Assembly (NCBI GenBank): GCA_938028705.1
Contig: CALIZI010000131.1
Location: 1 to 45,832, forward strand
Length of the DNA stretch: 45,832 nucleotides
Reading direction: 5' to 3'
DNA from: an uncultured Saprospiraceae bacterium
Lineage (GTDB): Bacteria > Bacteroidota > Bacteroidia > Chitinophagales > Saprospiraceae
Position numbers and translations under genes: made by a program. Below are positions 16,047-24,416 of this stretch, in pieces. The stretch's first letter is position 1; each line of letters begins with the position of its first letter. The notes below the pieces were generated by a model. That model made no database searches. It was not told where the DNA came from and worked only from the letters and a program-made list of their open reading frames with translations.

Positions 16047-17649
16047 TTCCTCTCGACATTCTTCTATTGGATAATTTTTGCCAAATATTGTCAGCTAATT
16101 TAATTTCTTTATTAGAAAAACCGAAACTGTCTTTGAGCATTTTTTGGTTAGTGTCTATTAATATCGTATCAATTGACTCTTTATTTCTCATTCTTTCATC
16201 TATCTCACAAATGTAATCCTGATGTTTTTCATGGTAAGGTATCAATATCTTTTCAGCTTCATTAGGCATCAATTCCAAAACTCCGCCACCATAACTCCGC
16301 CCGGATATTTCGGCAAAAGCAAAAGATAGTGAATTATAAAAACTTGCACATAAAGCATTGATATTCGTATCTTTTTTCAACTTGACGCGGTGCATGGTAT
16401 CCGTAGTATATGCCTCCGCTTCATTGACGATAAGTTTTGGAAAACGATTATTTCTTCTGATAAATAATGCGTCAGAAACCCATGTAGAGGGTACAATTTG
16501 CCACTCATCACGGATGCGGCATTTGTAGCCTTTGTGAATGTCAAGGCTTTCGCCATAGCGTATGTATGAAAGGGCATCGGGATTGCTCTGCATGTCGGCG
16601 ATACGGGAGAAATGCAGAAAATTGGCTCTTGCGCCGAGTTGTTTGTTTTCCTGCCAATCTTCGGGAGTAAAACGTAGGCTTTTGACCTGTACACTGCGCC
16701 CGACCAAAGGCTTGGTATAATCTTGTAAATTGTATTGATTTATAACGGATTGCGGCACGGAAAAGAACTTGTTCGCGCCCGTTGTCATCCCAACTTCTAC
16801 GGCTGCAAGGCTGCCGATAGTGGGTATATTTTTTTCTTTATTGAGGTGTTCAAGAAAGTCAATTTCGAGTTGGTCTAAAAAATAAAATGTCCATTTATTG
16901 GATTGAAAGTCTATTTGTTTTTCGGTGCTTTTCAGGGCAGTCATATCCACCGATTTCAGGTCTTCAATATCATTTAATTCGATGTGTTCGATGTGGTGTT
17001 TTCCTGAATTATTTTTTTCGCATAATAATAAAACTACTTCTTGCTGAATGTCGGGAAAAACTAATGTTTTGAAAGAAATAATATTAATTTTATTAAAAAA
17101 ACGAGCGAGAAACTGGCGAAGCGGTTTGGCATAAGATACTTGCAAAATTTCGGCGGGCAATACAAATCCTATTTTTCCTTTTTCTTTTAATAATAACGAA
17201 GAACCCACCACAAAGGAAACCCAAGCATTGGTCAGTTTTGAATAAGAAAGACGGGCGCGATTAAATATTTTTTCGGCTTCTATTTGTTGTATTCTATCAA
17301 AATATTGGTAACGAATATAGGGCGGATTACCGATTACAAGGTCATATTTTTTGTCGGTTTGATTGCAGAAAGTATGAAAATCTTGTTGGTAAATTTGGGT
17401 ATTATCCAAATCGATATTTGTAGCTTTTTGTGCTTCAACTTCATCTAATTCAATGGCTGTAATTGATTTATAATGAATGTTTTGTGATTTGATACTATCT
17501 AAGAATACACCATCGCCACAACTCGGCTCCAATATCTCATAATCACGCACACCGTTTACCGCCCATTTTAAGATAAAATCAGCAATCGGGGCAGGTGTGT
17601 AAAAGCCGCCACGTAATTTTTGAGCTGTTGCGTTTTCAATTAATTGCAT
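16030..17649 (-). CDS. Gamma-class N6-adenine DNA methyltransferase
   Basis: A 539-residue methylase of the TaqI/Eco57I type. SAM-binding motif I is ILEPSCGDGVFL (39-50) and the catalytic motif IV is IGNPPY (106-111). The N-terminal RGGFYTPAPIADFILKW (13-29) is the typical motif X start. The C-terminal half (about 265-510) should be the target-recognition domain. It methylates adenine in a specific DNA site, protecting host DNA from a partner nuclease. The PLD-type nuclease gene lies 72 nt upstream in the same direction, so together they look like a type II-like restriction-modification pair. The C-terminal residues are encoded in a tandem repeat, which may have changed the original end. Confidence 0.92.
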   Translation of the reverse strand: MQLIENATAQKLRGGFYTPAPIADFILKWAVNGVRDYEILEPSCGDGVFLDSIKSQNIHYKSITAIELDEVEAQKATNIDLDNTQIYQQDFHTFCNQTDKKYDLVIGNPPYIRYQYFDRIQQIEAEKIFNRARLSYSKLTNAWVSFVVGSSLLLKEKGKIGFVLPAEILQVSYAKPLRQFLARFFNKINIISFKTLVFPDIQQEVVLLLCEKNNSGKHHIEHIELNDIEDLKSVDMTALKSTEKQIDFQSNKWTFYFLDQLEIDFLEHLNKEKNIPTIGSLAAVEVGMTTGANKFFSVPQSVINQYNLQDYTKPLVGRSVQVKSLRFTPEDWQENKQLGARANFLHFSRIADMQSNPDALSYIRYGESLDIHKGYKCRIRDEWQIVPSTWVSDALFIRRNNRFPKLIVNEAEAYTTDTMHRVKLKKDTNINALCASFYNSLSFAFAEISGRSYGGGVLELMPNEAEKILIPYHEKHQDYICEIDERMRNKESIDTILIDTNQKMLKDSFGFSNKEIKLADNIWQKLSNRRMSRGKKKPV

Positions 17650-17721
17650 ATTTCGCGCCCTATTTCTTTATAAAACATATTGTTTCCTGAAGGTACGTCT
17701 TTTGTTTTTGTTATGCTAATT

Positions 17722-18894
17722 TTATTCGATTTTTAGTAAAAATAAATTTGTCTCGCCTTCAATTTGGAACAAGGACAAGGTGTTTCCTTTAATATTTTGC
17801 TCACGTATCGCGTCTATCGCATCGCCCCAATGAAGTGTAGTCGGTACGTTATTTTGTCCGGCAACTCTATCGGAGTCGTGGCTGATTCTTAATGTAAAAA
17901 TACCCTTTGACGCGCCGTTAATCTCAATTTGAAAATCCGCATGAGTTTCTTCTAAAGGTGAGTTTTGTTCTCTCATTTTTTGCGTCCAATCCAAATGACC
18001 AAACACCTCGTTTCTGAAATATGTTTTAATATTAATCAAGGCATCATTTGCCTTAAATCGTGCTTGCGCGAGACGTAATACCCCCGTAGGATTGGTCTTG
18101 CCCGACACTTGCTGTGCATCCGAACTTGGTAGGTTGTTTTTTTGCCAAACTAAGGTCTGTTTTCCTTTTGGCAATATTGGTTTTTGTCCTGTTTTTTGTG
18201 CTTTTTTCTTTTGAGATTTGTTTTTCCTTTTCGGAATACTGACGGCAGGAAACATCTTTTTGATTTCGGAAAGCAAGGCTTGATTTTGAGTAGGTTTATT
18301 TGATGCCTGACTTACTTCGCGTCTTTCTTTTTCCTCTGGAATGACCTCTGCATCAACGAGTTGTTCGATTAACTCTCTTGTTAATTGTTGTACATTCGGA
18401 GAGGTTTTGTCCAGTAAGAAACGATAATGATTTTTGATTTGATTGAGCAAACTGACACCTTGTTTTTCGGTCATTTCAAAATCAATAACCAATGATGCTT
18501 CCATATTTTGAAATAAGCCTTGTAAGGTCAAATTCGACGAACCAATAATAATTCTGCCTTGTTTTTCTCCTTCAAAAATATAAATTTTAGGGTGAAAAAT
18601 GATATGAGAAACAGTGTGATAAACGTAAGAATTGACTTCTGATTCGAGCAACAAACTCAAAGCCTCACGCGAGGTTACTTTTTGGTCTATTCCAATAAAA
18701 AAAATAATTTCTGCATAATTATTTTTCGCACTTTTAATGTGGTCGTATATGCTCTTTATGCCTCCTTCGCTTGCAAATGCTACGATAGCCAAGAATTTAT
18801 TAAAAGCCTTATCTCCAAACGAATCAATGATAAGTTGACCAACAGATTCATCAGAAATATCTGCAAAACCTTGTCCGAGAAAGCGTATGTTCAT
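17722..18894 (-). CDS. PLD-family nuclease, probable restriction enzyme
   Basis: A 390-residue protein with one phospholipase-D-type catalytic motif: HPKIYIF at 101-107 (His101, Lys103) and GSSN at 118-121. The usual Asp of HxKx4D appears to be replaced by Glu108 or lost. Families with this layout include the metal-independent restriction enzymes related to BfiI and NgoFVII, which work as dimers so that two motifs form one site. A Lys-rich linker (about 215-265) follows. The C-terminal region (about 285-390, FTLRISHDSDRVAGQNN) looks like the DNA-recognition domain of NgoFVII-type enzymes. The gene starts 7 nt after the PIN toxin gene and is followed by the methylase gene, supporting a restriction role. 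Confidence 0.78.
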   Translation of the reverse strand: MNIRFLGQGFADISDESVGQLIIDSFGDKAFNKFLAIVAFASEGGIKSIYDHIKSAKNNYAEIIFFIGIDQKVTSREALSLLLESEVNSYVYHTVSHIIFHPKIYIFEGEKQGRIIIGSSNLTLQGLFQNMEASLVIDFEMTEKQGVSLLNQIKNHYRFLLDKTSPNVQQLTRELIEQLVDAEVIPEEKERREVSQASNKPTQNQALLSEIKKMFPAVSIPKRKNKSQKKKAQKTGQKPILPKGKQTLVWQKNNLPSSDAQQVSGKTNPTGVLRLAQARFKANDALINIKTYFRNEVFGHLDWTQKMREQNSPLEETHADFQIEINGASKGIFTLRISHDSDRVAGQNNVPTTLHWGDAIDAIREQNIKGNTLSLFQIEGETNLFLLKIE

Positions 18895-18901
18895 TTTTGT
18901 C

Positions 18902-19345
18902 TTACATTTTTACATGTTCCAACTCCAAAAACACTTCATCTAAATGCTCAAAATCTTTATCCGTTGTAATCAAAGGAACTTCAAGAATGGAAGCTGTTGC
19001 GGCAATCCAAAGGTCGTTTTTGCCCATATTGCGCGACGAATTTGGAAGAGGTTTTGAAGGATGTTTGCCCTGACTGTAAGCGTCAATTTCGGCATAACGA
19101 TTGAGGATGCTTTCGACATTTATATCTACCACAACCAAGCGTTTGACGAGATGTACGAGTGCATCAATTTTTTGTTGCCCCCAACCGTTTTTGATGGCTA
19201 TTGATTTTAATTCGCCAATGGTAACAGCCGAAACAATGAGTATATTTTTGTCATTAAAAAGGTTGAGTATCGTCTCAAATTTATCTCGAAATTGAGACCT
19301 TCGCAGGTAAGTTAAAATGATATTGGTGTCCAGAAGAAAACTCAT
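18902..19345 (-). CDS. PIN-domain (VapC-like) toxin
   Basis: A 147-residue PIN-domain RNase. The acidic catalytic residues are visible: Asp6 in LLDTNI, Glu45 in TIGELK, Asp111 in KNDLWIAA and Asp129/Asp131 in TTDKDF. VapC-type toxins cut tRNA or rRNA with magnesium and are held inactive by an antitoxin. The start codon overlaps the antitoxin stop by one base (TAATG), and the PLD nuclease gene begins 7 nt after its stop. It is therefore part of the same minus-strand operon as the restriction-modification genes and could stabilise the cassette. Confidence 0.9.
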   Translation of the reverse strand: MSFLLDTNIILTYLRRSQFRDKFETILNLFNDKNILIVSAVTIGELKSIAIKNGWGQQKIDALVHLVKRLVVVDINVESILNRYAEIDAYSQGKHPSKPLPNSSRNMGKNDLWIAATASILEVPLITTDKDFEHLDEVFLELEHVKM

Positions 19346-19623
19346 TAATCCAACATTTTCAGTAAATCTTCAATCGGCTCTTGAATATCTAATTCGTCTG
19401 CCAATTTATAAAATTCTTCGCGCGGTATGGGTTGGTAGTTTTGCTCTTTGACCAACTCATCTACCGTAACATGCGGACGAGTCGGCTGCATCATTTTTTC
19501 TAATACTTCAACATCCGTATCTGCCGCAATAAATGCTTCAAATTGCGCCAATTTCGCTTCATCTTCCATATCCATAATCGCCTGAATGAGCCGATATTTT
19601 CTACTGTCTAATGGTCGTGTCAT
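19345..19623 (-). CDS. Antitoxin partner of the PIN toxin
   Basis: A 92-residue, acidic protein directly upstream of, and overlapping by one base, the PIN toxin gene. The N-terminus (MTRPLDSRKYRLIQAIMDME) is basic and then helical. The C-terminal half (about 50-92: VDELVKEQNYQPIPREEFYK, then DELDIQEPIEDLLKMLD) is acidic and probably embraces the toxin. No named DNA-binding fold is obvious. The call rests on size, gene order and the TAATG coupling. It begins 26 nt from the right boundary repeat (19650-19672), so that repeat lies in or near the promoter of the cassette. Confidence 0.75.
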   Translation of the reverse strand: MTRPLDSRKYRLIQAIMDMEDEAKLAQFEAFIAADTDVEVLEKMMQPTRPHVTVDELVKEQNYQPIPREEFYKLADELDIQEPIEDLLKMLD

Positions 19624-19649
19624 ATTATTTTTTTTGCTTAAAAATACGG

Positions 19650-19672
19650 AAATTGTGGGGCTTTTTCAAGTT
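19650..19672. repeat. Right boundary direct repeat of defence cassette
   Basis: The second copy of the 23-bp repeat at 15975-15997, in the same orientation. It lies between the antitoxin start and the stop codon of the lipoprotein gene. Confidence 0.7.
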
Positions 19673-19681
19673 AGAGAAGAG

Positions 19682-20419
19682 TTAGTCGATTAAGGTATCG
19701 CCTATTTCTTTGGGGATTATTCCCGAACTTTTTGCAGGGTATTCCATGCTTGTGAATCCATCTTTTATGATAATGAAATACCCATCGGAATCTTTATTTT
19801 CTATACTGTTTTTCTCAATTTTAGAAACAGAACTTTCAAGCATTTCTTGAAAATTATCGTGTAAAACAATAGGATTTTTCTCCATTTCTGCAAATCTCGA
19901 AATTTTGATATTATCATTTTTATCAAAATTAAAATAACTGAATGAGTAGCCTTGATGAAATTCAAAAACTAAAATAGAATCTAAATTAATATTTTTAATT
20001 CCTTCATTTTCAAATAATTCACCCGCCCTTTTTTGATACCGGACAAAATCTCTATAATTTATGTTTTGCCCACAGTAGAATAAATCGCCACAATTTTTTC
20101 CGAAGTTTCTCAGATACGTTTTGAAGGAAATCGGAAATTTTTTGTGAAGTTTTTGTTCAAGAATAATTATTTCATCTTCTAATAAACCTTTAAAACTTCG
20201 TTTTGAGTTCAAGTAATCATTTGCGTCTGCCTTCGTAGTTTCCTTGAAAAAGTAGTTACGATTATCAACTACTTTTTGCAATCTGAATTTTACAGAATCA
20301 CAATATTTTTGGAATGTTTCTCCATTTTGATTCCCTTCTACAAAATCAACGGGTACTTTACTTTGACAGGCATTTAGAAAAACACAAATCATAATAAAAA
20401 ATAAACGATATTGAGCCAT
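19682..20419 (-). CDS. Lipoprotein with SMI1/KNR4-like domain
   Basis: A 245-residue lipoprotein. The signal peptide MAQYRLFFIMICVFLNAC ends in a lipobox with Cys18, so I chose the start at 20419 rather than the longer frame from 20479, which would run into the upstream gene. The region about 75-200 resembles SMI1/KNR4 domains: LEDEIIILEQKLHKKFPISF followed by a strand-rich part with SFSYFNFDKNDNIKISRFAE. SMI1/KNR4 proteins are often immunity proteins against contact-dependent toxins, or scaffolds. Lipid anchoring suggests a periplasmic or outer-membrane site here. It starts 19 nt after the VWA gene and may be co-transcribed with it. The family call is moderate. Confidence 0.6.
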   Translation of the reverse strand: MAQYRLFFIMICVFLNACQSKVPVDFVEGNQNGETFQKYCDSVKFRLQKVVDNRNYFFKETTKADANDYLNSKRSFKGLLEDEIIILEQKLHKKFPISFKTYLRNFGKNCGDLFYCGQNINYRDFVRYQKRAGELFENEGIKNINLDSILVFEFHQGYSFSYFNFDKNDNIKISRFAEMEKNPIVLHDNFQEMLESSVSKIEKNSIENKDSDGYFIIIKDGFTSMEYPAKSSGIIPKEIGDTLID

Positions 20420-20438
20420 TTTGCGTATTTGTTGAAGA

Positions 20439-22544
20439 TTAATACCCACCATAAAATTTACGGAAAAACCACTCCACACCCAACAAGCCCATCAAGACCC
20501 AAAAAATCCATTTCAGATTAATGATAGACCGCGTTTTGGAAGTCGAATATAGGACGGGCTGAATATCCGCCTTCGCATTCAGGATGCGCGGAAGGGCGGT
20601 GATGCTGTCAGGATACACGACTTGTCCGCCGTATTGTTCGCTGAGAAGACGGAGTAGGCGGTGGTCGGCAGTCGTCTCATAAGACTCTAATTCAATGGGT
20701 TGTACACTGAATTTGCCGCGAGAGATGAGTTCCTTGCCTTGCGTAGTGATACGTGCTTTATATTTATAATTTCCTACCGGAAAATAACCTGCATTGAGTG
20801 AATAGGCGCGATTGGTTTTGGAAAATGTGAAATTATAATCCTTGCCTTTCGAGTCGGTGATTGTGAGGGAAGCATCGGGTTCGTTGATGAGTTCGTAAGA
20901 TTGATTGTACAATTCCGCATCGAAATATATCGCCTCATTTTCATCAAAAATATTCTTACTGACACTCGTTCTGAACTTGCGTTTGTCTTCTTTGACGGTC
21001 AGATATTGAACCGTTTTACTCATTACCTCATCAAAAATATCGTGGTTCTGATGTTGCAAATAATCAAAAATACGCCACTTCCAAATTCCCTCTCCCGCCA
21101 ATACGCCAATCTTAATATCGCGTTCTTCGCCAAAGGTCAACAGCGGATATTTTGTCTCTACCGAACCAATTTTTTGATATAATAAAACCTGCGATTCTGC
21201 CGATGCCGAAAACTCACCAAAAGGCGCGACGAGTGGCGCGAATTTGGGCAATTCATTAGCGATATTTTCATTGAGGGTAAATAGATTAAAATCACTTGCT
21301 ATCGTACCCGCTACGTCATTCGTATTGCGTGTGTTACCGCTTCCTGTAAATACGCCTTGCACCTTACTCAATTCCGACAAATCTGTCTGACTACCAATGA
21401 TATACAAGCGCGGTGTTTTTCGACTATCTAATTCTTTGATAATGTCCGTCGCACGATTTCGCGTACTCGGCAATTGGTGTAAAATCACAAAATCATAACC
21501 CGAAATACGCTCTTTCAATTTCCCTGCATAAGCAATATCGACTTCGTAATTTTTATTCTTTGAGACGGTCTGTTTAATCGCCGAAAGGTCGGGGTGTGGC
21601 GCATCTGCCAAGACCAAAATTTTCTGCCGCGCATCCAATACATCGATGAAAATATCTTTGTAATTATTCCTGCGCGTCACTTCATCTTTCACACTCGAAA
21701 CCGATACGCGATAACGCTGCACACCACTACTATTTGCCGACAAAATAATTTCTTTGGTCGTAAAAAAGTCGTTGTTTTTTATCTTAAAAGATTCTTCTTT
21801 GAGTTTGATATTATCGCCATCGTCCACGACCTTATATACACGCACCCGCGAGCGCGAACCCGCGCAATTTCGCGCCGCTACATCCACCTGAATGCTGAAT
21901 TTATCACCCAAATACGCAATGCGATTATGATAAATTTTCTTAATGGAAATATCGCGTTTTGCCACCGTATCGCCGAGCGCAACGGCATAGACAGGTACGC
22001 TCAATTTCGTGCCGGCATACATCGGATTGCTACCTTGATTGTAAATACCGTCCGTAGCCAACACAATCGCGCCCAAATTTTGATTGCTATATGTTTCGTA
22101 CAAATCATTGAGCAATTCGGAGGTGTTGCTGACTTTATCTTTGAAAGTAAAATCGAAGCCCTCCCGCACTTTATCGCCGAATGAATAGGTTTTGATGTCG
22201 TATTGTTCGCCGAGTTGGGTTTCGAGGTCGGTGAGTTGCTCGCGGTAGCGGGTCGAATCCTCGCTCGTCATCGCCGACATTATCGACTCGGAATTGTCTT
22301 GCGCCACTACGACTATCGGCTTCTTCGTCTCCGTCACCAATGACTTGAGCAAAGGCGATAAGAGCAAGAGGCTCAAAAACGTCACCGTTGCCACTCGCGC
22401 AAAGCCCAAGAGCCAATTTAACCAAGCCGATTTTTCACGGAAAGTTTTATTCCCATAATACATCATTATGGCATACCCGATACCGAGTAATAAACATAGT
22501 ATGGCGAACCATGCGGGGTATTGGAAAGAAATGTTTGTATTCAA
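20439..22544 (-). CDS. Membrane-anchored VWA-like protein
   Basis: A 701-residue membrane protein. Hydrophobic helices lie at about 11-29 and 47-65, and a third at about 675-692 close to the C-terminus. The large middle part therefore faces the periplasm or cytoplasm between anchors. A VWA-like domain begins near residue 75 with an intact MIDAS sequence DNSES (83-87). Beta-rich segments follow (SGVQRYRVSVSSVKDEVTRR; the YKYKARITTQGKELISRGKF region). This layout recurs in Bacteroidota proteins annotated as VWA or BatA-like, whose function is not settled. It lies in a minus-strand run between the ATPase/TOPRIM-like pair and the SMI1-like lipoprotein, so it may belong to neither. Confidence 0.7.
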   Translation of the reverse strand: MNTNISFQYPAWFAILCLLLGIGYAIMMYYGNKTFREKSAWLNWLLGFARVATVTFLSLLLLSPLLKSLVTETKKPIVVVAQDNSESIMSAMTSEDSTRYREQLTDLETQLGEQYDIKTYSFGDKVREGFDFTFKDKVSNTSELLNDLYETYSNQNLGAIVLATDGIYNQGSNPMYAGTKLSVPVYAVALGDTVAKRDISIKKIYHNRIAYLGDKFSIQVDVAARNCAGSRSRVRVYKVVDDGDNIKLKEESFKIKNNDFFTTKEIILSANSSGVQRYRVSVSSVKDEVTRRNNYKDIFIDVLDARQKILVLADAPHPDLSAIKQTVSKNKNYEVDIAYAGKLKERISGYDFVILHQLPSTRNRATDIIKELDSRKTPRLYIIGSQTDLSELSKVQGVFTGSGNTRNTNDVAGTIASDFNLFTLNENIANELPKFAPLVAPFGEFSASAESQVLLYQKIGSVETKYPLLTFGEERDIKIGVLAGEGIWKWRIFDYLQHQNHDIFDEVMSKTVQYLTVKEDKRKFRTSVSKNIFDENEAIYFDAELYNQSYELINEPDASLTITDSKGKDYNFTFSKTNRAYSLNAGYFPVGNYKYKARITTQGKELISRGKFSVQPIELESYETTADHRLLRLLSEQYGGQVVYPDSITALPRILNAKADIQPVLYSTSKTRSIINLKWIFWVLMGLLGVEWFFRKFYGGY

Positions 22545-22595
22545 TGTTTATTTTTTTGAACCACTAAGCGACTAAGGTACACAAAGACGACGTGG

Positions 22596-23225
22596 CTATT
22601 TTGCGTTTTCGATTGTGTTTAAAAGGTTTTTTACGTCAGTGAATTGATTAGATAGTTCGTTGACATTCAACAACTCCAACATCATTGCACCGTCTGTAAT
22701 TTTTGATTTATACTTGGGTTTTTTCTTCGTATTATTTTTTTCATAATAAAAATATCGTCCAAGTAATGTATGTAGTTTTTCATCTGGTTTTTCGATGTCT
22801 TGTGGTCGTTTATTCTTTAGAATGTCATCATCTTTAATGTTGTCATCTTCTCGTTTTCTGCCGGATTTGGGATATGTTTCTGCAATATATTTTTCCAAAA
22901 TATCCGGTTGCGAAAGTATCCACGCTTCCATTGCCTGAATCATGAAAAAGACTTTGTCGGGTGTATCATTCAAGTCAAATTGAACTAACCTGTTTTCGCG
23001 TTCTGATTCGGGGGCATCCAAATCCAATAAGACCAAAATATCGGCAGGATTGTTTTTGAAATCTTTGACAGTTTGCTTATTTGGTCCGCGCAAATCAATG
23101 TTTAATTTGAAGTTTTGTGTACCCAAACCGGACATCAATAATTTGCTGAAACCTTCACGCAGAGGAACATTCGCACCTCTATTATTGAGGTTGCCTCCTT
23201 CCACAAATATCGTTATTTCTACCAT
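22596..23225 (-). CDS. DUF4276-like (TOPRIM-type) partner protein
   Basis: A 209-residue protein beginning MVEITIFVEGGNLNNRG. The Glu in VEGG (residue 8) and the paired Asp in VLLDLDAPE (about 65-73) are in the positions expected for the metal-binding residues of a TOPRIM-like fold, which is found in OLD-type nucleases. The region 95-115 (FFMIQAMEAWILSQPDILEK) is typical of DUF4276 proteins. Such proteins often follow an AAA ATPase gene, as here. I chose the start at 23225 because its ATG overlaps the ATPase stop by 7 nt (ATGGTAG); the longer frame from 23285 would run into the ATPase gene. A nuclease role is inferred. Confidence 0.75.
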   Translation of the reverse strand: MVEITIFVEGGNLNNRGANVPLREGFSKLLMSGLGTQNFKLNIDLRGPNKQTVKDFKNNPADILVLLDLDAPESERENRLVQFDLNDTPDKVFFMIQAMEAWILSQPDILEKYIAETYPKSGRKREDDNIKDDDILKNKRPQDIEKPDEKLHTLLGRYFYYEKNNTKKKPKYKSKITDGAMMLELLNVNELSNQFTDVKNLLNTIENAK

Positions 23226-24358
23226 CTTGTGCCACCCATTTTTCCGGTCATCCATAATTGACCTGTTGAATAATCGTTGACCCAATTCTCGTAATCTTCT
23301 TCTGTTTTTCGGGTGACTCGCGTTTCATTATTTTCATCTTTTTCAAACACCAACATATCATCTACCAAGAAACTATCCAATAAAATAGGCGAATGAGTTG
23401 CTACAATCATCTGTGTGCCTGTACGTGCGGCGTGTTTGATACCTTTGGCAATTGTGTTAATCATATCAGGGTGTAAGCCTTGTTCGGGTTCTTCAAGGCA
23501 GACGACTTTTCCGCGATTGGGATTGTATAGAATGGCTAATAAAGCGAGGAATTTTAATGTGCCTGTGGAGATGTGTTGGATGACTACTTCAAGTGGAAGT
23601 CCACCTTCTTCCATTGTGATTTGTATCGAATTTGAGCCATTAGCGATGAATGAAATATCTTTGAAATAGGGATTTACCTCTCTCAAAAGTTCTTTAATTT
23701 TATTGTATTCGGGATAATGGATATAAAGATGGTATAAAAGCCCTGCAAAATTTTCAATGGACGGATTTAGTCTTGTGTCATTTTTTCCGTAATCTGCTGC
23801 CCTTTTACGAATTGAGGAAGCATCAATGTCATCATAAACTACAATTTCTTCTATTTGGCTACGTAACTTACCAATAGCTTTATGTTGAAAAGTCAGACGG
23901 TGCGTAAATAACCTTCTCTCGTCATCTAAATATTTAAATGATAATTGATTTTCTCCTAAGCTAAAATTAATAGTTTCAGAGGTGGGAACATTACCATTAC
24001 CATATTCATTATCTTCATAAGAAAGCGGTTTTAGATGATACGTCCAGTCACTCTTCTTATATTCTGGAAAAGTATCAAAAGTTTTCTCCCCATCAAATGT
24101 ATAAATCAACTCAATTGAGACCTTATCATTATGAAATTTATGATTCTTAATATTACCCCAGTTCCACCATTCTTTTACAACTTTTTCCATTCCCTCTTCC
24201 TCAATCCCCCGACTCAATAACTCAATTGCTTTGATAAAATTAGATTTACCACTGCCATTGATGCCAATTAAGATATTGACATACGGATCCAGTTCTACCG
24301 TTTGTTTTTCGGCAAAACTGAAAAAATTGCTTAATGTGATACTTTTTATCATAATCAT
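23219..24358 (-). CDS. AAA family ATPase (OLD/RecF-like)
   Basis: A 379-residue ABC/SMC-type ATPase. The N-terminus IKSITLSNFFSFAEKQTVEL leads to Walker A GINGSGKS (32-39). The C-terminal half carries the signature region (about 263-275, QHISTGTLKFLALLAIL), Walker B VVCLEEPEQGLHP (about 282-295) and the switch histidine ATHSP. There is no long coiled coil, which fits the AAA_15/AAA_21 type found in anti-phage systems such as PARIS (AriA) and Gabija-like proteins. ATP binding probably controls the TOPRIM-like partner encoded by the overlapping next gene. The start could also be ATG 24352. A GCCGAAGGCGG hairpin lies just upstream. Confidence 0.9.
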   Translation of the reverse strand: MIMIKSITLSNFFSFAEKQTVELDPYVNILIGINGSGKSNFIKAIELLSRGIEEEGMEKVVKEWWNWGNIKNHKFHNDKVSIELIYTFDGEKTFDTFPEYKKSDWTYHLKPLSYEDNEYGNGNVPTSETINFSLGENQLSFKYLDDERRLFTHRLTFQHKAIGKLRSQIEEIVVYDDIDASSIRKRAADYGKNDTRLNPSIENFAGLLYHLYIHYPEYNKIKELLREVNPYFKDISFIANGSNSIQITMEEGGLPLEVVIQHISTGTLKFLALLAILYNPNRGKVVCLEEPEQGLHPDMINTIAKGIKHAARTGTQMIVATHSPILLDSFLVDDMLVFEKDENNETRVTRKTEEDYENWVNDYSTGQLWMTGKMGGTRW

Positions 24359-24360
24359 CC

Positions 24361-24416
24361 CCGCCGAAGGCGGCTAATTTGAACTTGACACTTGAACTTG
24401 CGCTTGCACTTAAAAA
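24361..24416. other. Spacer with short hairpin and ACTTG-rich tract
   Basis: CCGCCGAAGGCGG forms a 5-bp GC-rich hairpin with a GAA loop next to the ATPase start codon. It is followed by a degenerate tract of ACTTGAACTTG-type words. Confidence 0.4.

Noticed and set aside
15975-19672. Integrative element with att sites
   Set aside because: The direct repeats could serve as attachment sites, but no integrase or excisionase gene is present and no tRNA gene lies at the boundary. I describe them only as boundary repeats.
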